A stretch of DNA of 64,000 bases from UBA6059 sp964351595 (GTDB lineage Bacteria > Bacteroidota > Bacteroidia > Cytophagales > Cyclobacteriaceae), in contig CAYGOT010000009.1 in the NCBI GenBank assembly GCA_964351595.1, forward strand, positions 38,346 through 102,345. Direction: 5' to 3'. This document shows, piece after piece, positions 27,027 to 35,640 of the stretch (the first letter of the stretch is position 1; each line of letters opens with the position of its first letter). The notes under the pieces are model-generated. The model saw nothing but the letters and a program-made list of their open reading frames with translations, was not told where the DNA came from and made no database searches. The position numbers and the translations under genes are program-made.

Positions 27027-28250
27027 TCAGCGATAGACGAAGTGGGCGGTCTTCCTTGATTTTTGCTCAAGGATGAGTTCCTTACCAGCAATCAATGTAT
27101 CCACTGTAGCTGGCTGATAATTATTGAGAGTAAGCAGGGTCAGCTCACCATTGTATTGGATCTCGAACTGATCCCTAAGCGCGTCGAATATCTTCGTCAG
27201 CTTATAAGAATTATCGTCAATACAAATAGAAAAAGTAGTGGCGGAGTTTTGCATCAGATTGATCTTGACATTGAGTTGGTCAAGTGTGTGAAAAATCAAA
27301 CCCAACGTGCGCTCATCAATAAAGGTGAACTCTCTTTTTCTGAATGAGATAAGGAGCTGTGAGGTATTGAAGATGATAGCTGAGTACGGCTCGGAGCTTT
27401 TTTGATTGGAGATGACCGTACCCGAAGTATCGGTGTGCTCAAAAGACCTTACCCTTAGCGGTATAGATTTTAGGGCTAGTGGCCGCATCGTTTTGGGGTG
27501 AATCACCTTGGCGCCATAGTAGGTCATTTCACCGGCCTCCTCATAGCTCATCGAAGGAATAAGCTTTGCATCTGAGAGTCGTTTTGGATCCGCATTTAGG
27601 ATGCCAGGTACATCCTTCCAAATGACGACTTCTTCCGCATCGATGCAATAGCCAATTACTGCTGCCGAAAAGTCCGAGCCTTCTCTTCCCAGAGTGACGG
27701 TTTCATTGGCACTGGTCGACCCTATAAAGCCTTGGGTGACCTGAACCTTTTGTGATTTATCAGCTAGTAGTTTTTGCTTGACAAGATGCTCTGTCAGCTC
27801 CCAATTGATCTTCGCTTCTGTAAATGCGTCATCTGTCTTGACCATCAGCCTGGCGTCTACCCACATTGCGGCAATGCCCGCCGATTGCAGATAGGCGCTG
27901 ACTATCCGTGTCGAGAGAAGCTCTCCACAGGCAACCACTGCATCATACTGAGCAAATACATTTCCCGATAGGGAAGAAAGATGGTGAGGCACTTTTGCGA
28001 ATAAAGCCTCCACATGGATACTTAGATGATTTTGGCCTTCCAATCCTAGCTCCTCGATGATGGTGAGATGCGCATTCCGCAGTTGCTCAAGAAGAGTCAG
28101 GTACTCCTGATCTCCTGAGTTGTACATTTTTATGATTTCTTCCAGTTTATTGGTTGTCTTTCCCATAGCAGATATGACAATGATCAGTGCATCCGTGGAG
28201 TGACTTCCCAATATTTCCGCTAAGTTTTGGATGGCAGGAGCATCTTTGAC
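27027..28250 (-). CDS. Aspartate kinase, N-terminus lost in assembly gap
   Basis: About 408 residues are visible; the frame runs into the ten Ns at 28252-28261. Residues before the gap (VKDAPAIQNLAEILG) match the segment just after the KFGGAS motif of aspartokinases, so roughly ten residues are hidden. TTG at 28211 would be a false start. The conserved TLGREGSDFSAA region (GRGGSD motif) and MTYYGAKVIHP are present, and two ACT-like regulatory segments follow. It makes aspartyl phosphate for Lys, Thr and Met synthesis and is probably feedback-inhibited. It stops one base after the convergent fructosamine kinase gene. Iterated motif at 27965, embedded in a perfect 5-bp-arm inverted repeat. Confidence 0.88.
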   Translation of the reverse strand, partial: VKDAPAIQNLAEILGSHSTDALIIVISAMGKTTNKLEEIIKMYNSGDQEYLTLLEQLRNAHLTIIEELGLEGQNHLSIHVEALFAKVPHHLSSLSGNVFAQYDAVVACGELLSTRIVSAYLQSAGIAAMWVDARLMVKTDDAFTEAKINWELTEHLVKQKLLADKSQKVQVTQGFIGSTSANETVTLGREGSDFSAAVIGYCIDAEEVVIWKDVPGILNADPKRLSDAKLIPSMSYEEAGEMTYYGAKVIHPKTMRPLALKSIPLRVRSFEHTDTSGTVISNQKSSEPYSAIIFNTSQLLISFRKREFTFIDERTLGLIFHTLDQLNVKINLMQNSATTFSICIDDNSYKLTKIFDALRDQFEIQYNGELTLLTLNNYQPATVDTLIAGKELILEQKSRKTAHFVYR

Positions 28251-28251
28251 A

Positions 28252-28261
28252 NNNNNNNNNN
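28252..28261. other. Assembly gap (10 Ns)
   Basis: Ten Ns between the aspartokinase 5' end and the fbp promoter region. The true length is unknown; at least about 30 bases are needed to complete the kinase N-terminus. Confidence 0.98.
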
Positions 28262-28340
28262 CACACCCAACTCAACATTTAAAATCCTTCATTATGCAAA
28301 CTTTTTAAATGATTCCAGAAGCATTTTTTGTTGTTATTCC

Positions 28341-28348
28341 TACCTTTG
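28341..28348 (+). promoter_or_regulatory. Candidate -7 box for fbp (TACCTTTG)
   Basis: TACCTTTG is an exact TAnnTTTG match 20 bp before the fbp ATG at 28368. No TTG at the usual -33 spacing; a TTTTTTG lies closer, at 28324-28330. Confidence 0.45.
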
Positions 28349-28367
28349 TAACCGTAAAGAAAATCTG

Positions 28368-29363
28368 ATGAATAAAAGCAATTTAGGACTTCCTATCGGA
28401 ACAACCTTAGACCGATTTATAAAGCGCAAACAAGACGAGTTTCCCTATGCCACTGGTGAGTTGTCACAGCTGGTGAGAGACATAGCCTTAGCAGGAAAAA
28501 TCATTAACAGAGAAGTGAACCAATCAGGCTTGCTTGATATTTCCGGCGGTTTTGGGGAGAAGAATGTCCAGGGTGAAGATCAGCAAAAGCTGGACGTCAT
28601 TGCCAACATCAGGTTCATCAGGGCCCTGAAAAATGGAGGTGAGGTTTGTGCGATAGTTTCTGAGGAGGACGAAGAGGTTATTAACCTCAATCCTCAAAGT
28701 CGCTATGTGGTCTGTATGGATCCCCTCGATGGATCGAGCAATATCGATGTGAACGTATCTATTGGTACGATCTTTTCCATTTATCGGCGTAAGTCCCCAT
28801 CGGGTGGGCCCGTTCAAATGGAGGATATTTTGCAAAAAGGATCAGAACAAGTAGCTGCTGGCTACATCCTCTACGGCTCCTCTACGATGATGGTATATAC
28901 TACGGGCCATGGCGTACATGGCTTTACCTACGAACCAAGTCTAGGCGAGTTTTTGCTTTCTCATGATATTATGAAGTGCCCTACAGATGGCAAGATTTAC
29001 TCTATCAATGAAGGATCTTACAATGTGTTTGATCAACATGTGAGAGACTACATCGAATACTGCAAGTCATCCAACTACTCTGCCAGATACATTGGGTCAC
29101 TTGTGGCAGACTTCCATAGAAACATGCTCAAAGGAGGTATTTACATGTACCCCAGCACGGACAAAGCTCCCGATGGCAAGCTTAGGTTACTCTATGAGTG
29201 CAATGCCTTGGCATTAATTGCTGAGCAGGCAGGGGGAAGGGCCTCCGATGGTAAGCAGCGTATATTGGATATTGTGCCGAAAGCGCTGCATCAAAGATCC
29301 CCACTCTATATTGGCTCCAGAGCCATGGTAGATAAAGCTGAAGGCTACATAAACGGTCAATAG
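28368..29363 (+). CDS. fbp: Class 1 fructose-1,6-bisphosphatase
   Basis: 331 residues from the ATG at 28368; the open frame continues upstream through the gap but has no support there. The FBPase metal and substrate motif DPLDGSSNID is at 118-127, preceded by VSEEDEE at 98-104 and followed later by GSLVADFHRNMLKGG and LLYECNALALIAEQAGG. It converts fructose-1,6-bisphosphate to fructose-6-phosphate in gluconeogenesis. It stands alone on the plus strand, with a -7 box at 28341. Iterated motif at 28392. Confidence 0.95.
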   Translation: MNKSNLGLPIGTTLDRFIKRKQDEFPYATGELSQLVRDIALAGKIINREVNQSGLLDISGGFGEKNVQGEDQQKLDVIANIRFIRALKNGGEVCAIVSEEDEEVINLNPQSRYVVCMDPLDGSSNIDVNVSIGTIFSIYRRKSPSGGPVQMEDILQKGSEQVAAGYILYGSSTMMVYTTGHGVHGFTYEPSLGEFLLSHDIMKCPTDGKIYSINEGSYNVFDQHVRDYIEYCKSSNYSARYIGSLVADFHRNMLKGGIYMYPSTDKAPDGKLRLLYECNALALIAEQAGGRASDGKQRILDIVPKALHQRSPLYIGSRAMVDKAEGYINGQ

Positions 29364-29678
29364 CTATTGACCGCTATACTTCTGACGGAGTATAGCCTTT
29401 TGCAATTCTCTTTCTAATATATGTTTCGCAAGTGAGGTTGCGATTTGATCGGGCTCTTCATTGGCCAGTACCTGCTGGAAGGTAGATTCCGGTAGGTCTA
29501 TCCGATACATGATGTTGATGAGTCGCTGAAAATCTTTGTCCAGCAAGTATTGCACAACCTTTGTCAGCCGGGCTTCCAGGGTTTCGGCACTGAGTGCATC
29601 TGCTAACTCAGTGTCGTCCAGCCCAAAATCTTTAGTGATGAGTTGTGCGCCGATCTGCACCATCTCACGGTCAGGCAT
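29364..29678 (-). CDS. Conserved hypothetical protein, 104 residues
   Basis: All-helical small cytosolic protein (LEARLTKVVQYLLDKDFQRL, ILERELQKAIL). No catalytic motif is visible. Its start lies 3 bp after the DUF5606 stop, so it is co-transcribed with DUF5606 and probably engB. I recall similar proteins in this position in Bacteroidota genomes but cannot name a family. Iterated motif at 29489, read as Leu-Pro-Glu. Confidence 0.7.
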   Translation of the reverse strand: MPDREMVQIGAQLITKDFGLDDTELADALSAETLEARLTKVVQYLLDKDFQRLINIMYRIDLPESTFQQVLANEEPDQIATSLAKHILERELQKAILRQKYSGQ

Positions 29679-29681
29679 AGC

Positions 29682-30119
29682 TTACTCTGACTTCTCCGAC
29701 TCAGCGGCTTCCTCTTCCTTGGCAGTGAGGAGCTCAGGCGCCTCCCTCACGAGTATGCCATACCAGCTGACCATCTTCTTGATATCGCTAACGTAGACAC
29801 GCTCTGCATCGAATGTAGGCAGAACGAACTTCAAAAAAGCGCGCAATTCTTCAGGATCTGATGAGCTAGACAGGCCTGTATCCCCATCAAATTCGGCATG
29901 TATTTTTTGAAACACCTCTTCCAATGGTACCACACCATCCTCGTCGGTCGTGTAGACCGATATCTCTGCCAGTATTGACACTTTGGTGTGTCCGTTGACG
30001 ATTAATTTCTTCTTCTTGTCATCCAGCGACTCGAGGATTACTCCGGTACGGGTCGGGTTGACTACTTTATATAACCCACCTTTTCCGCTAATGGTGGCAA
30101 TCTCTTTAAATTCTATCAT
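29682..30119 (-). CDS. DUF5606 family protein
   Basis: 145 residues; the start FKEIATISGKGGLYKVV and the following strand TRTGVILESLDDKKKKL are the conserved core of DUF5606, a small beta-barrel-like domain found almost only in Bacteroidota. A helical region (RAFLKFVLPTFDAERVYVSD) and an acidic tail follow. Function unknown. It sits between engB and the 104-residue gene in a three-gene unit, hinting at a link to ribosome or translation functions (inference). Confidence 0.85.
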   Translation of the reverse strand: MIEFKEIATISGKGGLYKVVNPTRTGVILESLDDKKKKLIVNGHTKVSILAEISVYTTDEDGVVPLEEVFQKIHAEFDGDTGLSSSSDPEELRAFLKFVLPTFDAERVYVSDIKKMVSWYGILVREAPELLTAKEEEAAESEKSE

Positions 30120-30151
30120 AGCTGTTTAATTCTGAGGCAAACATAAAATTT

Positions 30152-30751
30152 TTATGGCTTCCCTTGATTAATCTCTTCTATATAATTGAGGATTTCCTCC
30201 TTACCATTTTTGTCTACCGCAGAGGACCTGAACATTGGCGGTAGCTCCGCCCAATTCTCCTTCAACCCTCGCTTGATGGCAGCCTCATTCTTGGCTACCT
30301 GATTCTTTGAGAGCTTGTCTGTTTTTGTTAGCACAATAACCAGAGGGATTTGATGCTCCCCAATCCAGTTGATGAACTCCATATCCACTTTTTGCGGTGG
30401 TAGCCGTGAGTCCACCAGTACGAAAACCAAATGTAAGTTGGCTCGATAAAGCAAATAGTCCTTGACCATCTTGTCCCACTTGTTGCGGTTTTCTTTGCTG
30501 ACCTGGGCCCATCCGTATCCGGGTAAGTCGACCAGGTACCACTCATCGTTGATGATGAAATGATTGAGCAATTGCGTCTTCCCGGGCTTTCCTGAGGTTT
30601 TCGCCAGCTTCGAGTGGTTGGTCAGCATGTTGATCAATGAAGACTTACCCACATTGGATCTACCGATAAAGGCATACTCGGGAATCTTACTCTCCGGACA
30701 CTTTTTGTAGTCGGTATTGCTGATAACAAACTGAGCTGTTTTGATTTTCAT
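30152..30751 (-). CDS. engB: Ribosome biogenesis GTP-binding protein EngB/YihA
   Basis: 199 residues of a TRAFAC-class GTPase: P-loop GRSNVGKSSL at about 29-38, the switch region SGKPGKTQLLNHF, G3 DLPGYGWA, and G4 TKTD. It works in 50S subunit assembly and is usually essential. It is followed 32 bp downstream by DUF5606. Divergent from menG. Iterated motif at 30238. Confidence 0.93.
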   Translation of the reverse strand: MKIKTAQFVISNTDYKKCPESKIPEYAFIGRSNVGKSSLINMLTNHSKLAKTSGKPGKTQLLNHFIINDEWYLVDLPGYGWAQVSKENRNKWDKMVKDYLLYRANLHLVFVLVDSRLPPQKVDMEFINWIGEHQIPLVIVLTKTDKLSKNQVAKNEAAIKRGLKENWAELPPMFRSSAVDKNGKEEILNYIEEINQGKP

Positions 30752-30890
30752 GGGTCTATTGCGCTAGTGCAGCCAGAGGCACGTATCCGAAAAGGGTAAA
30801 AACATGCCGGAACCACTAACAATTGAGGGAAACGACCTGTTTACGATTTATTGTTGCAAATTTGCACTCTTTCTTAATGAAGCAAAGCTA

Positions 30891-31616
30891 ATGGCTGTAG
30901 TTCCCTACAAAGATAAAGATACCGGTAAGAAGCGCCAGGTCGCTGACATGTTCAACAACATCAGTAAGAGCTATGATTTCCTGAATCATTTTCTGAGCCT
31001 TGGTATTGATATCCTCTGGAGAAAAAGGGCGGTGAAGATGTTGAAAGACGATCAGCCCAAATTGATTCTCGATATAGCTACCGGGACCGGTGACTTTGCG
31101 ATAGAGGCGCTAGCGCTAAATCCTGATAAGATTATAGGAGTGGATATCTCCGAGGGTATGCTGGCCGTAGGCAAGGAAAAGATGAAGCGTAAAAAGCTCG
31201 ATCACATAATCGATATGCGGATGGGCGACTCTGAGGGGCTTCTTTTTGACGACAATAAGTTTGACGCGGTGATCGTTAGCTTCGGTGTAAGGAATTTCGA
31301 GGATCTCAAAAAAGGACTCACCGACATGTTTAGGGTACTAAAACCCGGCGGTAAAGTGGTCATACTTGAGTTCTCGAAACCAAGTGTTTTCCCGTTTAAG
31401 CAATTGTATAGTTTCTATTTTCGCTACATCTTGCCTTTGATTGGCAAGTTGGTATCGAGTGATAATGCAGCCTATACCTATTTGCCTGAGTCGGTCAATG
31501 CCTTTCCATACGGACAGCAGTTTTTAGATATATTAGAAGAATCAGGCTTTCAAAAGACATCATGCAAAACCCTAACCTTTGGCATCAGCTCAATCTATAC
31601 CGGAGTAAAGGGTTAG
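30891..31616 (+). CDS. menG: Demethylmenaquinone methyltransferase
   Basis: 241 residues from the ATG at 30891; the frame continues upstream but only this start matches the family N-terminus. UbiE/MenG signatures are YDFLNHFLSLGIDILWR near residue 30 and the SAM-binding LDIATGTGDFAIEAL. It methylates demethylmenaquinone with S-adenosylmethionine, the last step of menaquinone synthesis and the usual quinone in Bacteroidota. The porT start lies 55 bp inside the end of this gene, so the two are coupled; the same order is widely conserved. Confidence 0.93.
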   Translation: MAVVPYKDKDTGKKRQVADMFNNISKSYDFLNHFLSLGIDILWRKRAVKMLKDDQPKLILDIATGTGDFAIEALALNPDKIIGVDISEGMLAVGKEKMKRKKLDHIIDMRMGDSEGLLFDDNKFDAVIVSFGVRNFEDLKKGLTDMFRVLKPGGKVVILEFSKPSVFPFKQLYSFYFRYILPLIGKLVSSDNAAYTYLPESVNAFPYGQQFLDILEESGFQKTSCKTLTFGISSIYTGVKG

Positions 31617-32311
31617 TCATTGCATTATTGCTGATAGTGCTCTGCGGCAAAACTGCCCAAGCGCAGAATTCTGTTAGAGTCAATCTCCCCAACTATGATG
31701 AGAAGTGGCTGCACTATGGTTTTGTCATTGGCTTGCACTCTTCTTCTTACCGACTTCAGTACAACGATCTCTTCGTGTCTACGGCGATGGATAGTGTCCA
31801 TTCGATCGTACCCAGAAACCTCGGTGGCTTCAAACTGGCATTCGTTTCTAACTTTCGCTTATATCAATACCTTGATTTTAGGGCCATGGTTCAGGTGGGA
31901 TTCTATGAGTTCCAAACGGCCTACAGGTATACTGATGGTTCCGAGTATGTCGACTTTCGTGATGCCACAATGGTGGAATTCCCGCTGCTGCTAAAGTATA
32001 AGTCTGTCCGGCGAGGTAATATAGGAATGTACATGGTCGGTGGAATCAATCCTGCTTTTGAGGCAGCTGCCAAGGGTCAGGACGAAGAAGAACAGGAAAA
32101 GCTCCAAACCAAAAACTTCAACTTGTCATTTGAAATTGGGGTGGGTTTCGATCTGTACTTTCCATTATTTAAGTTCTCTCCGGAGCTGCGTTATTCTTAT
32201 GGATTGATCAACTCGCTGGAGCCCGAGATCAACTCACTCAACGCAGGCTTACAGCGATTGAGCCCGCACAACATCGGTATTTTTATTAGTTTCGAAGGCG
32301 GGCCATCTTAA
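31562..32311 (+). CDS. porT: PorT family outer-membrane protein (type IX secretion)
   Basis: 249 residues. A signal peptide covers about residues 1-35 (hydrophobic GLVIALLLIVLCG, cleavage after AQA), followed by a predicted eight-strand beta-barrel with LHYGFVIGLHSS and a C-terminal strand ending HNIGIFISFEGGPS. PorT is an outer-membrane component needed for type IX secretion in Porphyromonas and Flavobacterium. The assignment rests on this fold, the size and the menG-porT synteny. ATG at 31562 overlaps menG by 55 bp, and I see no later start that would keep the signal peptide. Confidence 0.82.
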   Translation: MQNPNLWHQLNLYRSKGLVIALLLIVLCGKTAQAQNSVRVNLPNYDEKWLHYGFVIGLHSSSYRLQYNDLFVSTAMDSVHSIVPRNLGGFKLAFVSNFRLYQYLDFRAMVQVGFYEFQTAYRYTDGSEYVDFRDATMVEFPLLLKYKSVRRGNIGMYMVGGINPAFEAAAKGQDEEEQEKLQTKNFNLSFEIGVGFDLYFPLFKFSPELRYSYGLINSLEPEINSLNAGLQRLSPHNIGIFISFEGGPS

Positions 32312-32387
32312 TAGGTATTTAAGCCCAAATTTGTCAATGACATACCCGCCAACCTAGTTGGCAGAGGTCCTATTCAAAACTTGTTCT

Positions 32388-33140
32388 ATGAAAAAAATAG
32401 CCCTGATAACCGGCGCTACTGCTGGTATTGGCGAAGCGACTGCCAAGCGCCTCTCCAAGAATTATTCACTCATTATTTGCGGTAGAAGACAAGACCGCCT
32501 GGACAAACTCAAGGCAGATCTTTCGGCTCTGACCGATGTGCATACGCTTTCCTTTGATGTACGAGACAAGGCGGCAGTCTTCAAGGCCATCGAATCGCTC
32601 CCTGAGAAATGGCAGAGGATAGATGTATTGATCAACAACGCTGGCAATGCCCACGGACTAGCCCCAGTACACGAGGGGTCACTTGACGATTGGGATGCGA
32701 TGATTGATATCAATACGAAAGGTCTCCTTTACGTTTCCAAGGCCATCTTACCAGGAATGGTAGCGCGGAAGTCAGGTTTTGTGGTCAACATTGGCTCCAT
32801 CGCTGGTAAGGAAGTCTACCCCAACGGAAATGTGTATTGCGCTTCCAAATTTGCGGTAGATGCCATTACGCAAGGTATGCGATTGGATATGAATCCTCAT
32901 GGGATTCGGGTCTGCTCAATCAACCCCGGCTTGGTGGAAACGGAGTTCTCGTTGGTTCGATTCAAGGGGGATGAAGAGCGCGCAAAGAAAGTTTATTCTA
33001 CGATCACAGCGCTTACCGGCGATGATGTAGCCGACACTGTGGCCTATGTGATCTCAAGACCTCCCCATGTGATGGTGAGCGACTTAACACTTCTACCGAC
33101 AGATCAGGCTAGCGCGACAGTAGTCAATCGCAAGCATTAG
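32388..33140 (+). CDS. Short-chain dehydrogenase/reductase
   Basis: 250 residues from the ATG at 32388, which directly precedes the Rossmann strand KKIALITGA; an earlier start at 32358 adds a non-conserved stretch. TGATAGIG at 8-15, NNAG at 83-86, catalytic Ser137, Tyr150 and Lys154 (YCASK) are complete, and the CGRR motif suggests NADPH preference. It resembles the YdfG/serine 3-dehydrogenase group, which oxidises 3-hydroxy acids. The substrate is not certain. A small hairpin CCAAC-CTA-GTTGG lies about 35 bp upstream. Confidence 0.9.
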   Translation: MKKIALITGATAGIGEATAKRLSKNYSLIICGRRQDRLDKLKADLSALTDVHTLSFDVRDKAAVFKAIESLPEKWQRIDVLINNAGNAHGLAPVHEGSLDDWDAMIDINTKGLLYVSKAILPGMVARKSGFVVNIGSIAGKEVYPNGNVYCASKFAVDAITQGMRLDMNPHGIRVCSINPGLVETEFSLVRFKGDEERAKKVYSTITALTGDDVADTVAYVISRPPHVMVSDLTLLPTDQASATVVNRKH

Positions 33141-33170
33141 CTTAGATTACCAATAGATTACCAAGTGGGT

Positions 33171-33686
33171 TTATTCATGCGACTTAGTCCAATAGTAGAG
33201 CTCTCTCTGAAGATCTTTATTAAGCCTCTCAACACTCTTTCGCATAAAAGAGAAGAAATAATATGAAAGAGCCATTGAAGTGGAGATAAACACCGGAATG
33301 AAGTAACTCAAAGCCACTAGTTTTTCATTAGAAAGTATTGATAAAATGCTGGCCCCATTAATCAAAATCAATAGTGAAGAAAAAAGCAAAAGTGTGGTGG
33401 CAGGGATAGTTGTCTCTCCACTTAGGACAAGACATTGATCTTGTTCATGTGTAGTAAAAGTGGCCGCCGCAATACTTGAGCTGTCGAAAATGTCTATTGA
33501 TCTTGCTATTGTGTATTCCTCTTTTTTAATACCTCCTTGGAATTCGGTTTTTGGTCTGGACAAAGCTGCAACTTGGGGAAATCCCGCAACATGACTTTTG
33601 AATAATTGTTGGAATTCCTCTTTGGACAAATCAAGAGTCATTTGGAATGACTTCATAAGTCCTATTGCCGATAATATCCTTATCAT
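33171..33686 (-). CDS. Hypothetical membrane protein, 171 residues
   Basis: The N-terminal half is soluble (LDLSKEEFQQLFKSHVAGF) and the C-terminal half holds two transmembrane segments at about 95-115 and 124-145, ending in a basic helical tail. No family recognised. The start overlaps the cdd stop by 4 bp, so it is translated from the cdd message. AT-rich compared with its neighbours and free of the iterated motif. Confidence 0.55.
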   Translation of the reverse strand: MIRILSAIGLMKSFQMTLDLSKEEFQQLFKSHVAGFPQVAALSRPKTEFQGGIKKEEYTIARSIDIFDSSSIAAATFTTHEQDQCLVLSGETTIPATTLLLFSSLLILINGASILSILSNEKLVALSYFIPVFISTSMALSYYFFSFMRKSVERLNKDLQRELYYWTKSHE

Positions 33687-34180
33687 TTTAAATCCAATCT
33701 GAGGCTTGAGGAATTGAAGGAAAAGGGCAGATAGTCTGCCGCTGAGTTGATCTTCAGCACCTTTTGATCTGGCATCATCAGATAGATATCGTATGGCTTC
33801 TGTTGTTGATGCTCATACTCGATCATCACCTGACGGCAGTTGCCACAGGAGCCGGCTGATACATAGTCGGCACCAGCTTTGGGTTTAGCAGCTATCGCCA
33901 ATGCATCTATCGAGGTAGCGGGATGTGCAGACTTAGCAGCAAATAAAGCTACCCGCTCTGCACAAAGGCCGGAAGGGTAAGCAGCATTCTCCTGATTGTT
34001 GCCCGAAACGATGATGCCATCAGATAGCCTGACTGCCGAACCTACGTGAAATCCACTGTATGGGGCATAAGCAGAATCAAGTGCTTTCCTGGCGGCCTCC
34101 ATCAAATGAGCAACAGGCTCGGAGAGCTCCGTCCAATCATAAATGGTATAGTCAATATTCAACGTTCGTTTTTCCGCCAT
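33683..34180 (-). CDS. cdd: Cytidine deaminase
   Basis: 165 residues with the zinc-dependent deaminase motifs CAERVA (Cys ligand plus catalytic Glu) and SCGNCRQ (two Cys ligands), and the substrate block NQENAAYPSGL. The tetrameric-type length fits. It deaminates cytidine and deoxycytidine to uridines for pyrimidine salvage. Divergent from the saccharopine dehydrogenase-like gene. The small membrane-protein gene follows with a 4-bp overlap. Confidence 0.92.
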   Translation of the reverse strand: MAEKRTLNIDYTIYDWTELSEPVAHLMEAARKALDSAYAPYSGFHVGSAVRLSDGIIVSGNNQENAAYPSGLCAERVALFAAKSAHPATSIDALAIAAKPKAGADYVSAGSCGNCRQVMIEYEHQQQKPYDIYLMMPDQKVLKINSAADYLPFSFNSSSLRLDLK

Positions 34181-34230
34181 GGCTCAATCATTTGTGGGAG
34201 CATAATAATACTGATAATCTGATCAAAAGG

Positions 34231-34261
34231 TTTGATGACTCTTTGCAAATCCTATAATTTG
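34231..34261 (+). promoter_or_regulatory. Candidate promoter of saccharopine dehydrogenase-like gene
   Basis: TTTG at 34231-34234, an 18-base spacer and TATAATTTG at 34253-34261, close to the Bacteroidota TTTG-N19/20-TAnnTTTG form. The ATG lies 30 bp downstream. Confidence 0.45.
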
Positions 34262-34290
34262 GCCGGAACAACAAACCCATTTTTTCAAAG

Positions 34291-35640
34291 ATGCAAACAG
34301 TACTGGTATTAGGGGCAGGGAGATCATGCACTTCGCTAATCAATTATCTTATTGAGGTTGGAAAAACACGCCCTCTCAAGGTCATTGTGGCAGACCAAGA
34401 TGTGGAACTAGCCCGTAAAAAGGTGACCGGCATTTCTTATGCTGAGGCGAAGCGCTTTGATGTATTTGATGAGACTGAGCGATTTGAGTTGATCAACAAA
34501 GCGGACCTGGTGATCAGCATGCTGCCCGCCGCTTTTCACATCCATGTAGCTACGGTCTGTGCCAGCCTGGGTAAGTCTATGCTCACCGCATCCTATGTGA
34601 CACCTGATATTCAGGCCTTAGCACCCCAGTTTGAGTCCCATGGGAGCACGCTGATCATGGAGATGGGTCTTGATCCGGGTATAGACCACATGTCGGCGAT
34701 GCAAGTCCTTGATAGGGTCAAGGCTGAGGGGTTTGAGCTCACGGGCTTTGAAACTTTCACGGGAGGATTGCTGGCACCATCTGATGAGGATAACCCCTGG
34801 GAATATAAGTTTACCTGGAATCCACGAAATGTGGTGATGGCCGGGAACGGTTATGTCAAATTCATCCAGGAGGGGCTGTATAAGTATATCCCATATCATA
34901 GATTATTCAAGAGAACTGAGGTCATTCATATTCCCGGTTATGGCTATTTCGAAGGCTATGCCAACCGTGATTCACTAAAGTATTTGGATTCTTACGACCT
35001 CCAGGGAATCCGAACCTTGTACAGAGGTACCCTGAGAAGGCCGGGGTTTTGCAAAGCCTGGGATGTATTCATCCAGCTTGGCGCCACCAATGATAGCTAC
35101 GAAATGCACAATGTAGGTGGCATGACACACCGCCAGTTTATCAACTCATTCTTGTCATTCAATCCGAATGATTCAGTGGAGTTGAAGTTGGCGCATTATC
35201 TCAATCTGGAGATGGAGTCAGAAGTCATGTACAAACTGAAGTGGTTGGACTTGTTCGAGGAGATTCGGGTAGGGCTGGATCGGGGAACACCAGCGCAAAT
35301 ACTGGAGCACATCCTGAAGAAGAAGTGGAGCCTGCGATCTGATGACAAAGACATGATCGTGATGTGGCATAAGTTCGACTATCTGGATAAGTCTGGTGAG
35401 CCCTGCCAAATACAGTCGCATATGGTGGTGACTGGTGTGGATGATGTGAATACAGCTATGTCGAAGACGGTGGGACTGCCGCTGGGCGTCACAGCCAAGC
35501 TATGTCTGGAGGGGAAGATTAATACTCCAGGAATCCATATACCCACAAACAAGGAAATCTACGAACCTGTGCTGGCTGAGCTAGAGACTATGGGTATTCG
35601 TTTTGAGGAACGCGAAATAGAGCTCACAGAGAAGGTTTAG
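34291..35640 (+). CDS. Saccharopine dehydrogenase-like protein
   Basis: 449 residues. The N-terminal Rossmann motif VLVLGAGRSCTSLINYL and the block MEMGLDPGIDHMSAM are characteristic of saccharopine reductase/dehydrogenase C-terminal-type proteins. It may act in lysine or related amino-acid metabolism; the precise reaction is not fixed by sequence alone, since family members include carboxynorspermidine enzymes. No signal peptide. The stop overlaps the convergent trmN gene by 4 bp. Confidence 0.88.
   Translation: MQTVLVLGAGRSCTSLINYLIEVGKTRPLKVIVADQDVELARKKVTGISYAEAKRFDVFDETERFELINKADLVISMLPAAFHIHVATVCASLGKSMLTASYVTPDIQALAPQFESHGSTLIMEMGLDPGIDHMSAMQVLDRVKAEGFELTGFETFTGGLLAPSDEDNPWEYKFTWNPRNVVMAGNGYVKFIQEGLYKYIPYHRLFKRTEVIHIPGYGYFEGYANRDSLKYLDSYDLQGIRTLYRGTLRRPGFCKAWDVFIQLGATNDSYEMHNVGGMTHRQFINSFLSFNPNDSVELKLAHYLNLEMESEVMYKLKWLDLFEEIRVGLDRGTPAQILEHILKKKWSLRSDDKDMIVMWHKFDYLDKSGEPCQIQSHMVVTGVDDVNTAMSKTVGLPLGVTAKLCLEGKINTPGIHIPTNKEIYEPVLAELETMGIRFEEREIELTEKV

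Noticed and set aside
28227..28367. Upstream extension of fbp through the N gap
   Set aside because: The frame only stays open because Ns are not stops; the protein family begins at the ATG at 28368.
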